Shown here: positions 47,278-56,647 of the stretch, piece after piece | Layout: every line of letters begins with the position of its first letter | Position numbering within the stretch: the first letter of the stretch is position 1 | Source: Shewanella canadensis | Lineage (GTDB): Bacteria > Pseudomonadota > Gammaproteobacteria > Enterobacterales > Shewanellaceae | Direction of reading: 5' to 3' | DNA: 64,000 bases | Assembly (NCBI RefSeq): GCF_003966225.1 | Contig: NZ_RXNU01000001.1 | Location: forward strand, 558,001-622,000 | Notes under the pieces: generated by a model | Seen by the model: only the letters and a program-made list of their open reading frames with translations | What the model was told of the DNA's origin: nothing | Database searches by the model: none | Translations under genes and position numbers: made by a program

Positions 47278-47748
47278 ATGACAAAAATTATTACGCAAAC
47301 CGATCTTGAGCAGGTAAAAGTGAATGCCGCTAATGCTCCCCGTAAAAGAGCGAATTTGAACCTTCATGATAGCTTGGATGCGAACGTTCAGCGTCTGTTT
47401 ATCGCCACAGAGCCGGAGACCTATATCCGTCCTCATCGCCATAGTGAGAGCCATAAATGGGAGATGTTTCTTGTGCTTGAGGGAGAGATCGATCTGTTAA
47501 TATTTAATGATGATGGCGAGTTGACCCAACGTACTAAAATGAGTCCGACTGAAACTCGAGTGGTGGAGATCCCCTCAAATACCTGGCACACCTATGTTGT
47601 TCAAAAGCCCGGAACCTTAGCGATTGAAGTTAAAGAGGGGGGGTATGAACCCACACCCGAAGAAGACTTTGCTTCCTGGTCTCCTGCTGAGAACACAGAG
47701 CAAGCCCCTGTCTTCCTGGAAAAGTTACGACACCTTCAGCCTGAGTAG
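47278..47748 (+). CDS. WbuC-family cupin metalloprotein
   Basis: 156 residues; a cupin barrel with the metal-binding motif RPHRHSESHKWEMFLVLEG and a second one, PSNTWHTYVV. It resembles WbuC, which lies in O-antigen clusters, with undefined chemistry. The ATG at 47278 was chosen over 47221 because AAGG lies just upstream. It is close to the arn region but transcribed away from it; any lipopolysaccharide role is an inference. Confidence 0.82.
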   Translation: MTKIITQTDLEQVKVNAANAPRKRANLNLHDSLDANVQRLFIATEPETYIRPHRHSESHKWEMFLVLEGEIDLLIFNDDGELTQRTKMSPTETRVVEIPSNTWHTYVVQKPGTLAIEVKEGGYEPTPEEDFASWSPAENTEQAPVFLEKLRHLQPE

Positions 47749-47852
47749 GATTGGTATAATCTGAAAGGTTGGAATAACAATTTGTAGATGATGGCACATC
47801 TCACTGCGCATTGGGTTAGAATTAGATTAGATAAGTTTTCAGGTTTAAGATT

Positions 47853-48227
47853 ATGGAATATGAATTTAGGCGCAATACCTTAACGGGAACCGTGCTTGCC
47901 ACTTTTAGTATGGATCATGAGGCGCTGGGCTTTTGGTTTGTAGAGGAACTCGGTGAAGATACTGATAAATACGTCGAAATTTGTCAGGTAATAGCGCAGC
48001 TGCAGGCTAGTCGCCTCACTCAATGGAGATGGGTTGGCAAAGCATTGTCGATTGAACTCGACGATGAGCAGGCCAGGGTATTTGCCAATGAACTCGAAAA
48101 TGATGAAGAGCTTGAGTTCGAGGAATCTATGTCGCTTTATGATGGCGAATCGGAGGCATTTTGTGGCTTAGAAGATTTTTATGACGTCTTGGTGAAGTGG
48201 CGAGAGTTTTTAGACGAGACTCGTTAA
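47853..48227 (+). CDS. YacL/UPF0231-family protein
   Basis: 124 acidic residues matching the UPF0231 family (start MEYEFRRNTLTGTVLATFSM, middle WRWVGKALSIELDDEQARV). The cytosolic function is not known. It has its own terminator and stands alone. Confidence 0.9.
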   Translation: MEYEFRRNTLTGTVLATFSMDHEALGFWFVEELGEDTDKYVEICQVIAQLQASRLTQWRWVGKALSIELDDEQARVFANELENDEELEFEESMSLYDGESEAFCGLEDFYDVLVKWREFLDETR

Positions 48228-48249
48228 TGACGAACATCTCAGATATTAA

Positions 48250-48275
48250 AGGCAGCCACTGGCTGCCTTATTGTT
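48250..48275 (+). terminator. Terminator after the YacL-family gene
   Basis: GGCAGCC/GGCTGCC with an ACT loop and TTATTGTTT; also positioned to stop the convergent narP transcript. Confidence 0.7.
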
Positions 48276-48292
48276 TATAAATCAATGGTTTG

Positions 48293-48922
48293 CTATTGAT
48301 TTAAATATCTTACTGCCATCTCGGTTCTCGACTTGGCGTTGGCTTTTCTCAGCAGGTTCTTTACATGAACCTTTACCGTTCCTTCGCTAATGTGCAGTAG
48401 CTCTGAGATCACTCGATTACTTTTCCCTTCGGCTACCTGCTGTAAAATCTGCAGCTCTCTTGGAGTCAGGTTATTCAGCCATTCCTCCTCTTCGGCAGCA
48501 TCTTTTAACTCATAAAGAAAATCTTCGACCGATTCGCTGATCACCCTGTGGCCCTGCATTGCATTCTTAAGCTTTTCCAGTAACAGATCCGGCTCAGTAT
48601 CCTTTAACAGGTAGCCATCGGCTCCAGCCCTTACCAAACGAATAACATCTTGTTTTGCATCGGATACAGTTAGAATAACAATGCGTGATGTCACGCCCTC
48701 CTGGCGTAAACCATTTAGCGTATCGAGACCCGTCATTCCTTTCATATTAAGATCTAAGAGGACAATATCGGGTTCATTTTCTTCGGTGGCAGAAAGCGCA
48801 TCTAAACCACTACCAGCCTCACCAAAGAGAGTGAAATCTGAATCGGAGGTGATTAGTTGGCATATCCCACGGCGTAACAGTGGGTGATCATCGACAACGA
48901 GAACGGAATATGGCTTACCCAT
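48293..48922 (-). CDS. narP: Nitrate/nitrite response regulator NarP
   Basis: A receiver domain with D57 (DIVLLDLNMKGM) and a LuxR-type HTH (NRVISELLHISEGTVKVHVKNLLRKANAK, partly quoted). 209 residues from the ATG at 48922, which follows AGGAGG; a longer frame reaches 48955. It pairs with NarQ just upstream. The nrfA promoter on the other side carries a NarL/NarP-type site (50860-50875). Confidence 0.9.
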   Translation of the reverse strand: MGKPYSVLVVDDHPLLRRGICQLITSDSDFTLFGEAGSGLDALSATEENEPDIVLLDLNMKGMTGLDTLNGLRQEGVTSRIVILTVSDAKQDVIRLVRAGADGYLLKDTEPDLLLEKLKNAMQGHRVISESVEDFLYELKDAAEEEEWLNNLTPRELQILQQVAEGKSNRVISELLHISEGTVKVHVKNLLRKANAKSRTEMAVRYLNQ

Positions 48923-49010
48923 TTTATATATTTCCTCCTGCTGAGGTGTGAACATCAGAGTCGTTATTAGTCTTATAAATCCAAAGCAAAGCTTTGATTG
49001 TATTTTTCAT

Positions 49011-50714
49011 CTAAGAGGGTTCCTGCTGAGGTGGGAAGGTGAGCGTGACCGTTGTTCCCCCCTCAGGGTTACTGCTGAACTCTACTATACCCGATAAGCG
49101 GCTGGCACGCTCATGCATAATGCCTATTCCGAAATGTTGGTCCCTCTCTCTTAACTGTTCGATACCGACCCCGTCATCGCTGATACTAATTGTGACATCG
49201 GTAGGTGAACTCAAAAAGCAACGGATATGAATATGCTTCGCATCGGCATGTTTGATAGCGTTAAGAGTGGCCTCTCGTGTTAGTTGCAGTACATGAATAT
49301 GTTGATGTGCGCCCAACAGCTGAAGGGGCAGCTTGTAGTCGAGTGAAATATTTACATCAGATTGGCTACGCAATTGTTCCAGCATCGCCTCTATAGCATG
49401 ACTTAAATTCGGATCTTTGATGGTCAATCTGAATGTGGACAGTAGTTCTCTGAGCTGCACATAGGCGGTATTAACTCCTTCGTTGATCTCAGATAACTGC
49501 AGCTCAACTTGAGGGCTTCTGCAGGCACTGTCTAACCCCTTAGATAATAGGTTTACCTGAATCTTAAGAAATGAAAGCAGTTGGCCTAAGGAATCATGCA
49601 GTTCCCTTGCAATAACCCCACGTTCCTCCATTAATGCCAGCTGTTGTTTCTGCTCTCCCGCGCTGTAGATCACGATGGATCGCGCAAGCATGATGGCAAA
49701 GTTTTCAAACAGAGGATGATTTGGCTGTTGAGTGGAGATGACCTCCAGATAGCCAAGTTCATTGTCTTCGAATTTCAGGGGGAAATTGACTTGATTAGAC
49801 GCCGCTAGTGGCCAACCACCATCGGCTTCAATGACCAGCTTCTCTTCATCGTCCTGACAGATGACTAAGCGCAAAAAAGAGTGCGGTTCATGGGCCCTTA
49901 ATTGATTCAAAGCCTGCTTTAAGGTATCGATATCGAGTGTACCCGAGTGAAGCATGACCAGGTTATCGTAAAGCAGGGTGAGCTCGTCATTGGCACGTGT
50001 TAGCGCATGTGTTTTCTCTTTTACCTGTGATTCAAGATCTTTATACAGGGTCGAAAGCTCTTTGGCGGTGCTCTCTAAGGCATTACTCAGTGCGCTAAGT
50101 TCAACATAGTCGGTTGGTGGCATCTTTATGTCGAAGTTACCTTTAGAGATAGTGTTTGCCGACTCCATCAGTTTATGGAGAGGAGTCACGACTTTCTTCT
50201 TGGTAAAACGAACAGCTAGAAAAGCGATAAACAGCATTAAACCGAGTCCAAAAATCTGACTGGCTGCCAGGAGCTTTATTTTGAATGCGGCGTGGTGCTC
50301 CATCTCCAGAACCAAGAGATCTATGGTATCGACGAAATCCTTCAGCGCCGCCGCATAGAGACGCGAGTTTTCCTGTTGGATATAATATTTCATCACTTTC
50401 CACTTTTCGATAACCAGCAGGTATTGATCAGTGGATTCTTTCGAGCTGTACCAGGCTTGTGAACGCTTGAGCGCATCTGAGTAGAGGGTGTTTTCAAATT
50501 CCTCAATTTTCTCATCCGCCTCATCACTGCCTGAATTGGCGTAGAACATCAGGCGATAGCTTTGCATACGCAAAGAGCCTGAGGCGTTGATGGCTTTCGC
50601 ATCTCCGAGACTATACGACAAATTGATTATGGAAAATGTTGCTAACCCGCTCGATAAGAGAATTAAAGTTAACATTAAACCTAAAATAGTCGATGTTAAG
50701 CTGCCTTTCTTCAT
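49011..50714 (-). CDS. narQ: Nitrate/nitrite sensor kinase NarQ
   Basis: 567 residues from the ATG at 50714. The N-terminal membrane segment leads a periplasmic helical bundle with the P-box for nitrate and nitrite (AINASGSLRMQSYRLMFY). Then come a second membrane segment (about 155-175), HAMP, a GAF-like region, the HisKA_3 H-box (GVIARELHDSLGQLLSFLK) and HATPase_c (DDGVGIEQL, FGIGIMHERA). It is divergent from nrfA, as at the S. oneidensis nrfA-narQ-narP locus. Confidence 0.92.
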   Translation of the reverse strand: MKKGSLTSTILGLMLTLILLSSGLATFSIINLSYSLGDAKAINASGSLRMQSYRLMFYANSGSDEADEKIEEFENTLYSDALKRSQAWYSSKESTDQYLLVIEKWKVMKYYIQQENSRLYAAALKDFVDTIDLLVLEMEHHAAFKIKLLAASQIFGLGLMLFIAFLAVRFTKKKVVTPLHKLMESANTISKGNFDIKMPPTDYVELSALSNALESTAKELSTLYKDLESQVKEKTHALTRANDELTLLYDNLVMLHSGTLDIDTLKQALNQLRAHEPHSFLRLVICQDDEEKLVIEADGGWPLAASNQVNFPLKFEDNELGYLEVISTQQPNHPLFENFAIMLARSIVIYSAGEQKQQLALMEERGVIARELHDSLGQLLSFLKIQVNLLSKGLDSACRSPQVELQLSEINEGVNTAYVQLRELLSTFRLTIKDPNLSHAIEAMLEQLRSQSDVNISLDYKLPLQLLGAHQHIHVLQLTREATLNAIKHADAKHIHIRCFLSSPTDVTISISDDGVGIEQLRERDQHFGIGIMHERASRLSGIVEFSSNPEGGTTVTLTFPPQQEPS

Positions 50715-50808
50715 TATATAAAAACTCACTAAATTAGTGTTGTTATGCTACTTTTTATGAGAGATCTAAATTAGTTAACTCTTGAGCTTGTTAACAAATA
50801 CGTAAAAG

Positions 50809-50824
50809 TGTGAGCAACACCACA
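50809..50824 (+). promoter_or_regulatory. CRP-like site upstream of nrfA
   Basis: TGTGAGCAACACCACA fits TGTGA-N6-TCACA with one mismatch. CRP is the main activator of anaerobic respiration genes in S. oneidensis. Confidence 0.5.
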
Positions 50825-50859
50825 TTTACATTTTGATCTACCGCATACTTTGCAACGGA

Positions 50860-50875
50860 TACCCCCTTAGGGGTA
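50860..50875 (+). promoter_or_regulatory. NarL/NarP 7-2-7 site upstream of nrfA
   Basis: TACCCCCTTAGGGGTA is a perfect palindrome of heptamers separated by two bases, close to the NarL/NarP consensus TACYYMT-N2-AKKRGTA. It lies between the divergent narQ and nrfA starts, about 85 bases before the nrfA ATG. Confidence 0.75.
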
Positions 50876-50959
50876 TATTTAAATTGTCATTAAGGGACTA
50901 ACTTTGGCCTTGGAGATGATGTGGTTTTTAAGACTACTATAAAATAACACGGAGATGAG

Positions 50960-52360
50960 ATGGTGAGAAATTTAACTAAAAAATCCTTTGCATTAAGTGC
51001 ATTGGTCGCTGCGAGCTTAATGGCTTCTGGTGTGATGGCAAGCGATAAGACTGAGCCACGTAACGAAGAATATAAAGATAAGTTTTCTAAGCAATATAAC
51101 AGCTGGCATGACACTGCAGAAAGCAAAGAAGTTGTTGATATGCTTGAAGAAGTGCCTAGCCTAGTCGTGTTGTGGGCAGGTTATGGCTTCGCCAAAGATT
51201 ATAATGCTCCACGTGGTCACATGTATGCAGTGACTGACGTACGTAACACATTACGTACCGGCGCACCTAAGGCCGCTACAGATGGTCCAATGCCAATGGC
51301 ATGTTGGTCTTGTAAGAGCCCTGATGTACCGCGTGTTATCGAAGAGCAAGGTGAAGATGGTTACTTCACTGGTAAGTGGTACAAAGGCGGCGCTGAAATC
51401 GTTAACACTATCGGTTGTGGCGATTGTCATGAAAAAGGTAAGTCTAAGTTACGTGTCTCTCGTCCATTCGCCGAGCGCGCATTTGAAACACTAGACACTC
51501 CATTTGCTAAAGCGTCTAAGAAAGACAAGCAGTCAATGGTTTGTGCTCAGTGTCACGTAGAGTACTACTTCGAGAAGACTAAAGATAAGAAAGGTTTCGT
51601 TAAGTTCCCTTGGGATCAGGGCGTTACTGTTGAAGCGATGGAAAGTTACTATGATAACCTGGAGTTTAAAGACTGGACTCATAAGGTATCTAAGACGCCT
51701 ATGTTAAAAGCACAGCATCCTGGTTATGAAACTTGGAAGCTGGGTGTACACGGTAAGAACAACGTAAGTTGTACTGACTGTCATATGCCTAAGGTTAAGA
51801 ATGAAAAAGGTCGTAAGTATACCGATCACAAAGTGGGTAACCCATTCGATCGTTTCGAAGAGACCTGTGGTACTTGTCATGAGCAGAGCAAAGAGTTCAT
51901 GGTTAACCTAACTAAAGAGCGTAAAGTTAAAGTTGCTGACCTGAAAGCACGTGCTGAAAGTCAGTTAGTTAAAGCTCACTTCGAAGCGAAAGCTGCTTGG
52001 GATGCCGGTGCAACTGAAGCTGAAATGAAGCCTATTCTGACTGATATCCGTCATTCACAGTGGCGCTGGGATTATGCGACAGCCTCTCATGGTGTTGCTG
52101 CTCACGCTCCTGATGAAGCGCTACGTGTATTAGGTACTTCAGTAGATAAAGCGGCCGATGCTCGCATCAAGCTAGCTCAACTACTTGCTGTTAAAGGTGT
52201 TAAGCAACCAATTGCTTACCCTGATACTTCTACCAAGGCTAAAGCACAAGCTGCTCTAGGTATGGATATGAAGAAGATGAACGCTGACAAGGCTGACTTC
52301 AAGAAGAACACTCTTCCTAAGTGGGAAGCCGAAGCTAAGAAGCGTGAAGCGACTTACTAA
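50960..52360 (+). CDS. nrfA: Ammonia-forming cytochrome c nitrite reductase NrfA
   Basis: A periplasmic pentaheme enzyme that reduces nitrite to ammonium with six electrons. It has a signal peptide (about 27 residues, ending VMA), the catalytic CWSCK heme site, and four CxxCH sites: CGDCH, CAQCH, CTDCH and CGTCH. 466 residues, standard for the family. GGAG lies before the ATG. It is monocistronic, with a strong terminator; the promoter region carries CRP-like and NarP-type sites. Confidence 0.97.
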   Translation: MVRNLTKKSFALSALVAASLMASGVMASDKTEPRNEEYKDKFSKQYNSWHDTAESKEVVDMLEEVPSLVVLWAGYGFAKDYNAPRGHMYAVTDVRNTLRTGAPKAATDGPMPMACWSCKSPDVPRVIEEQGEDGYFTGKWYKGGAEIVNTIGCGDCHEKGKSKLRVSRPFAERAFETLDTPFAKASKKDKQSMVCAQCHVEYYFEKTKDKKGFVKFPWDQGVTVEAMESYYDNLEFKDWTHKVSKTPMLKAQHPGYETWKLGVHGKNNVSCTDCHMPKVKNEKGRKYTDHKVGNPFDRFEETCGTCHEQSKEFMVNLTKERKVKVADLKARAESQLVKAHFEAKAAWDAGATEAEMKPILTDIRHSQWRWDYATASHGVAAHAPDEALRVLGTSVDKAADARIKLAQLLAVKGVKQPIAYPDTSTKAKAQAALGMDMKKMNADKADFKKNTLPKWEAEAKKREATY

Positions 52361-52403
52361 GCGAGTTTGCTCTGTATAGAGTGATATAGAAAACCTGCAT
52401 AGC

Positions 52404-52436
52404 AAAAGCCCTCGTCATTTGACGAGGGCTTTTTTA
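52404..52436. terminator. Terminator of nrfA
   Basis: A 13-bp stem AAAAGCCCTCGTC/GACGAGGGCTTTT with T-runs on both strands. The convergent isochorismatase-family gene ends 41 bases later and may share it. A palindromic repeat end, ATACCGATTGGTAT, lies at about 52460. Confidence 0.9.
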
Positions 52437-52476
52437 TTTGTCTTATCCTGAGGTGGTTATACCGATTGGTATTAAT

Positions 52477-53019
52477 CTATTTAATCAATCTCAGTAGCTG
52501 TTTAAATCTCTCTCCAACGGCCTTATTTTGTAACTCGAACAGCAGCGACTCCATATTGGTGATATGGGCTCCTCTCGCTTGCATCATCTCTATGCCTATC
52601 TGTTTGTTCTCGGATGTTCTGGATGACAGCGCGTCAATCACTAAATGAACACCAAAATCATTATCAAGCAAGTCTCTACAGGTTTGATAGACACAAACAT
52701 GGGCTTCAATGCCGACTAATATGACCTGCTTGCGATCCAACTCCATCAGTTGCTCTGTGAACTCTTGGCTGCCCCAGCCGCTGAAATGTTGTTTGCTGAT
52801 GGGATGGGAAGTTTCGATTAACTGTTCATACAGTATTGAACTCGTCTTACCTAATTTATCCGGCAGTTGCTCCAACCATAAGGTCGGAATATCGAAGAGC
52901 CTTAACCCCTGAATGAGCTTGAGCACCGTTTGATGTAATGACTCACTTCTCTCCATGACTTTTGCCAGCGTTCCCTGAATATCGACGACAACGAATACAC
53001 ACTCTTCGGGTTTTAACAT
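52477..53019 (-). CDS. Isochorismatase-family (cysteine) hydrolase
   Basis: 180 residues from the ATG at 53019. The catalytic triad is seen: D13 (VVVDIQGTLA), the lysine in PISKQHFSGW, and the cysteine in GIEAHVCVYQT. The family contains YcaC-like hydrolases that act on diverse substrates, so the substrate is unknown. A longer frame reaches 53160, but its upstream part would run into the NtrC site of glnK at 53143-53159, so the shorter start is preferred. Confidence 0.85.
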   Translation of the reverse strand: MLKPEECVFVVVDIQGTLAKVMERSESLHQTVLKLIQGLRLFDIPTLWLEQLPDKLGKTSSILYEQLIETSHPISKQHFSGWGSQEFTEQLMELDRKQVILVGIEAHVCVYQTCRDLLDNDFGVHLVIDALSSRTSENKQIGIEMMQARGAHITNMESLLFELQNKAVGERFKQLLRLIK

Positions 53020-53142
53020 AGGGGGTCCATACAAATTATTGATGAATTCATCATAGCTTCTACAGCGCACAGTCCAATAGCCTTTTGGTCTAATAGAGCA
53101 TGTAATTTTTACTGCGCTAACTTTGTGCGCTTGCTGAATAAA

Positions 53143-53159
53143 TGCACCTGATTGGTGCA
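53143..53159 (+). promoter_or_regulatory. NtrC binding site upstream of glnK
   Basis: TGCACCTGATTGGTGCA is a perfect match to the NtrC palindrome TGCACC-N5-GGTGCA. It lies about 65-80 bases upstream of the sigma-54-like promoter. Confidence 0.8.
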
Positions 53160-53221
53160 TAAAAATCTACAGAAAGATGTTGGTCATTATATAACTCATT
53201 AAAAGTTATCGTTTTGTTAAC

Positions 53222-53239
53222 TTGGCCTGATGATTGAAT
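53222..53239 (+). promoter_or_regulatory. Sigma-54-like -24/-12 promoter of glnK
   Basis: TTGGCCTGATGATTGAAT resembles YTGGCACG-N4-TTGCW: the GG and TTG elements are present at the right spacing, but the GC doublet at -12 is GA. It lies 56 bases before the glnK ATG. Confidence 0.45.
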
Positions 53240-53294
53240 TAGTCATTTGTAGAAGTGTGTAGAAACTAAGAATAATTTTATTTTGGAGGTTGGT

Positions 53295-53633
53295 ATGAAA
53301 CTGGTCAGTGCAATCATTAAACCATTCAAGTTGGATGATGTCCGTGAAGCCATCGCGGGTGTAGGGATTGAAGGAATGACGGTAACAGAGGTTAAAGGTT
53401 TCGGTCGCCAGAAGGGACATACTGAGTTGTATCGAGGCGCCGAGTATCAGGTGGACTTCCTGCCAAAAGTTAAACTCGATATAGCGACTAAAGCTGAAAA
53501 TCTCGAGCTGTTAATTGAGTCCATTACCAATGCCGCACGTACCGGAAAGATCGGAGATGGCAAAATTTTTGTCACGGATCTCGAACAGGTTATCCGTATT
53601 CGTACGGGTGAGTCTGATAGCGAAGCACTTTAG
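53295..53633 (+). CDS. glnK: Nitrogen regulatory PII protein GlnK
   Basis: 112 residues, a trimeric PII protein that senses 2-oxoglutarate and ATP/ADP and blocks AmtB when nitrogen is ample. The T-loop Tyr51 (RGAEYQVDFLP) that is uridylylated is present. GGAGG lies before the ATG at 53295. It is in an operon with amtB, 12 bases away. The upstream NtrC palindrome and sigma-54-like promoter indicate induction under nitrogen limitation. Confidence 0.96.
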   Translation: MKLVSAIIKPFKLDDVREAIAGVGIEGMTVTEVKGFGRQKGHTELYRGAEYQVDFLPKVKLDIATKAENLELLIESITNAARTGKIGDGKIFVTDLEQVIRIRTGESDSEAL

Positions 53634-53645
53634 AGGAGAAGCGTG

Positions 53646-54896
53646 ATGGAAGATTTAGTTAAACTAGGTGTCACGGTTTCAGAGTTACGATTCGCGTTAG
53701 ATACTTTTTACTTTTTAATTTCGGGTGCGTTAGTGATGTGGATGGCGGCAGGGTTTGCCATGCTTGAAGCTGGCCTTGTGAGGTCTAAAAATACGACCGA
53801 GATCTTAACGAAGAATGTCTGCCTCTACTCTATCGCTTGCGTGATGTATCTGATAGTTGGGTATAACATCATGTATGTAGATAATGGCGAAGGCGGTTGG
53901 CTACCTTCTATCAGTACCTTAATTGGGAGCCAGACGAGTGATGCCGACCATGCTCTTGAATCAGATTTCTTCTTTCAAGTCGTATTTGTAGCCACTGCCA
54001 TGTCAATTGTCTCTGGTGCGGTTGCCGAGCGCATGAAGCTCTGGGCATTCTTGGCTTTTTCCGTCGTTATGACAGGCTTTATCTATCCGGTAGAAGGTTA
54101 TTGGACCTGGGGAGGAGGCTTTCTCTCTGAAGCTGGATTTGTCGATTTTGCAGGTAGTGGTATTGTGCATATGGCCGGTGCGGCCGCGGCCATTGCCGGC
54201 GTACTCCTACTCGGTGCACGTAAAGGTAAATACAGCGCTAACGGTCAGGTGAATCCTATTCCGGGTTCAAATTTACCCATGGCGACATTAGGTATGTTTA
54301 TTTTGTGGATGGGCTGGTTCGGCTTCAATGGTGGCTCGCAATTGCTGGTATCAGATGCTGAGAACGCAACGGCTGTCGCAAAGATATTCTTGAATACTAA
54401 CTCTGCAGCGGCATTTGGGGCGGTATCTGCGTTAGTGGTATGTAAGATAGTTTGGGGAAAGGCTGATCTGACCATGATACTTAACGGCGCGTTAGCCGGG
54501 CTGGTTGCTATTACGGCGGACCCATTGTCACCTTCTATCGCCTTTGCCGGTGTCATAGGCCTTGCAGCTGGTGGTCTGGTTATCTTCTCTATTGTGGCAT
54601 TAGATAGGGTGAAAATTGATGATCCAGTGGGCGCAATTTCAGTTCACGGAGTTGCAGGTTTCTTCGGTTTGATCTTGGTTCCCTTCTCTAATGCCGACGC
54701 TACTATTCTGGGCCAACTTTATGGTGCTGGTGTTATTTTTGCCTGGGTATTTGCGACCTCACTTGCAGTCTGGTATCTGTTAAAGCTGACTATGGGGATC
54801 CGCGTTAGCGAAGAGGAGGAGTATAAGGGAATGGATGCTTCTGATTGTGGCATAGATGCTTATCCTGAATTTGTTTCGGTAAAAAGCGCCCGCTAA
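53646..54896 (+). CDS. amtB: Ammonium transporter AmtB
   Basis: 416 residues, about 11 membrane segments. The family motifs GFAMLEAGLVR, the FVDFAGSGIVHMAGA signature with a pore-lining His, and SVHGVAGFFG (second pore His) are seen. The ATG at 53646 was chosen after AGGAG. It forms an operon with glnK. Confidence 0.96.
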   Translation: MEDLVKLGVTVSELRFALDTFYFLISGALVMWMAAGFAMLEAGLVRSKNTTEILTKNVCLYSIACVMYLIVGYNIMYVDNGEGGWLPSISTLIGSQTSDADHALESDFFFQVVFVATAMSIVSGAVAERMKLWAFLAFSVVMTGFIYPVEGYWTWGGGFLSEAGFVDFAGSGIVHMAGAAAAIAGVLLLGARKGKYSANGQVNPIPGSNLPMATLGMFILWMGWFGFNGGSQLLVSDAENATAVAKIFLNTNSAAAFGAVSALVVCKIVWGKADLTMILNGALAGLVAITADPLSPSIAFAGVIGLAAGGLVIFSIVALDRVKIDDPVGAISVHGVAGFFGLILVPFSNADATILGQLYGAGVIFAWVFATSLAVWYLLKLTMGIRVSEEEEYKGMDASDCGIDAYPEFVSVKSAR

Positions 54897-54915
54897 ATTC
54901 TAACTCTTGGTGACT

Positions 54916-54943
54916 AAAAACGGGGCTTATTGCCCTGTTTTTT
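54916..54943 (+). terminator. Terminator of glnK-amtB
   Basis: AAAACGGGGC/GCCCTGTTTT (one G-T pair) with a T7 run. Confidence 0.82.
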
Positions 54944-55000
54944 TGTATGATGAACTAAGTGGGTGTTTTTCGTACTGGTTCGGAAGCAGGAGCATAGGGT

Positions 55001-55357
55001 ATGTTTGATCTTTTAAGGCAGAAGCAAGTGATGCTTATCTGCGCTGCGGCAATAACTTGTATCGTTTCAGTTCCCACTGAGGCGGGGAAGGTCGTGGTAC
55101 GAAAATCGAGTGAGCCTTTCGATGCCTTCGCGGTGAGAGATCAGGTATTGCGTGAGCATGAATGGCGCCAAGCATTGAGGATGCAGCAGCAAATTAACAT
55201 CTTACAGTCATTACCTATAGGCTGCATACCTATGGTACGCCCCTATGCCTACTACTCCTGCGCCGGCAATTTCTACAGACCCTATCAATATCAGAATAAT
55301 GAGCTCTATATTCAGATCGATCCGCTTGACTCTGAATCACCGTCATTAAACAAATAA
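55001..55357 (+). CDS. Uncharacterised secreted protein (118 aa)
   Basis: An N-terminal signal-like segment (VMLICAAAITCIVSVPTEA) is followed by a short basic, then Tyr-rich region (MVRPYAYYSCAGNFYRPYQYQ). No known family was recognised. The start follows AGGAG. It precedes a TPR lipoprotein gene by about 120 bases on the same strand. Confidence 0.6.
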   Translation: MFDLLRQKQVMLICAAAITCIVSVPTEAGKVVVRKSSEPFDAFAVRDQVLREHEWRQALRMQQQINILQSLPIGCIPMVRPYAYYSCAGNFYRPYQYQNNELYIQIDPLDSESPSLNK

Positions 55358-55480
55358 TTTATCTTATTTATGGTGAAGGATATGAGCCTGTTAACGTTTT
55401 GTAACCTTTCACGGTTGCTTATTCTTTGCTCGATGTCATAAGCTAGAGCTAGGGTATTGAAGTTTCTAAGTTGGATTCCA

Positions 55481-56647
55481 ATGGAAAAATTCCTTTCAGT
55501 CATCAGCCTGCTTTGCTTACTCGTCCTCCAGGGATGTAGTGCCACTTCGCAGCGTACTTCAGTCAATAATATTGAAGCGTATTTTTATGATGAACACTTT
55601 GAAGATGTCGCATCCCTGCCTCAACCCGGTGATCTGTTTTCGCTGCCATCTGAAGCGACAAATGAGCTAAGGCGTGAGATGGCGCGGAAAAATATTAAAC
55701 GCTTGAATAATGTGTCTGCTAACGAATGGTTAGCGGAATATATCAATGCCGAAGAGGGGGCCTTTCAATACCGTGACAATATGACAAGAGTCCCTAGTGA
55801 AACTTTTAATGAACGAGCGGGTAACTGCTTATCTCTGGTGTTATTAACTTCTGCTTTGGCCGATGTGCTTAAAGTCGAAGTTGAATTTCAAGAGGTTGAT
55901 GTACCACCCGTATGGGATAAGCAGGGGGATTTCTATCTTGTTAACGGTCACATTAACCTGAGATTACTGCCTCCTAGAGATAGCGATACCGTGCATGTGA
56001 TGAAGCGGGCTATTCAGGTTGATTTCTTACCCGAGCGGGCCGTACGGGGTTATGGTAAGAAAAAAATCAGTAAACAGACTGTGATTGCTATGTTTTATAA
56101 CAACGTGGCTGCAGAATCTCTGGTTATGGGGGATTATGATAAGGCCTATGGCTTGTTAAAAATGGGCTTGCAACAGAAACCTGATTTCGTACCTGCCTTG
56201 AATACTTTGGCAGTGCTTTACCGGTATAAAGGTTTAGAGCAGGAGGCTGAAACGCTCTATAAACTTGCATTAGATGTGAACTCTAACGATATGAACGCCT
56301 TGTATAATTATGCGGTGATGCTTGGGGACCAAGATAGGTTGGAGGAGTGGGCATTAGTTCACAAAAGGCTGGAACTGGAACGAATTGGAAACCCCTATTA
56401 TTACTATGATATGGCTCAGCAAGCCTATTTTGATAAAGAGTATCAAGATGCGTTGCTCTGGTATAAACGTGCGGTGGCTAAGGCCGATTACCGACATGAA
56501 TTCTATTTCGGCTTATCTCGGGCTTACTGGAAAACCGGTGACGAACGACGAGCGCAGAAGAATATGGAAAAGGCCTTGAGTCTCACTCATGATGAGAATA
56601 ATAAACTACGTTATCAGTCCAAGTTACATGCGATGAAGAGCCATTAG
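55481..56647 (+). CDS. TPR lipoprotein with transglutaminase-like N-terminal part
   Basis: 388 residues from the ATG at 55481. A lipoprotein signal peptide (LQGC) leads a domain with NERAGNCLSLVLLTSALAD and NGHINLRL, a Cys...His arrangement that recalls transglutaminase/cysteine-protease folds. Four or so TPR repeats fill the second half (ALNTLAVLYRYKGLEQEAETLYKLALDVN is typical, here partly given as LAVLYRYKGLEQEAETLYK). The likely role is protein handling in the envelope; the activity is not established. Confidence 0.8.
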   Translation: MEKFLSVISLLCLLVLQGCSATSQRTSVNNIEAYFYDEHFEDVASLPQPGDLFSLPSEATNELRREMARKNIKRLNNVSANEWLAEYINAEEGAFQYRDNMTRVPSETFNERAGNCLSLVLLTSALADVLKVEVEFQEVDVPPVWDKQGDFYLVNGHINLRLLPPRDSDTVHVMKRAIQVDFLPERAVRGYGKKKISKQTVIAMFYNNVAAESLVMGDYDKAYGLLKMGLQQKPDFVPALNTLAVLYRYKGLEQEAETLYKLALDVNSNDMNALYNYAVMLGDQDRLEEWALVHKRLELERIGNPYYYYDMAQQAYFDKEYQDALLWYKRAVAKADYRHEFYFGLSRAYWKTGDERRAQKNMEKALSLTHDENNKLRYQSKLHAMKSH

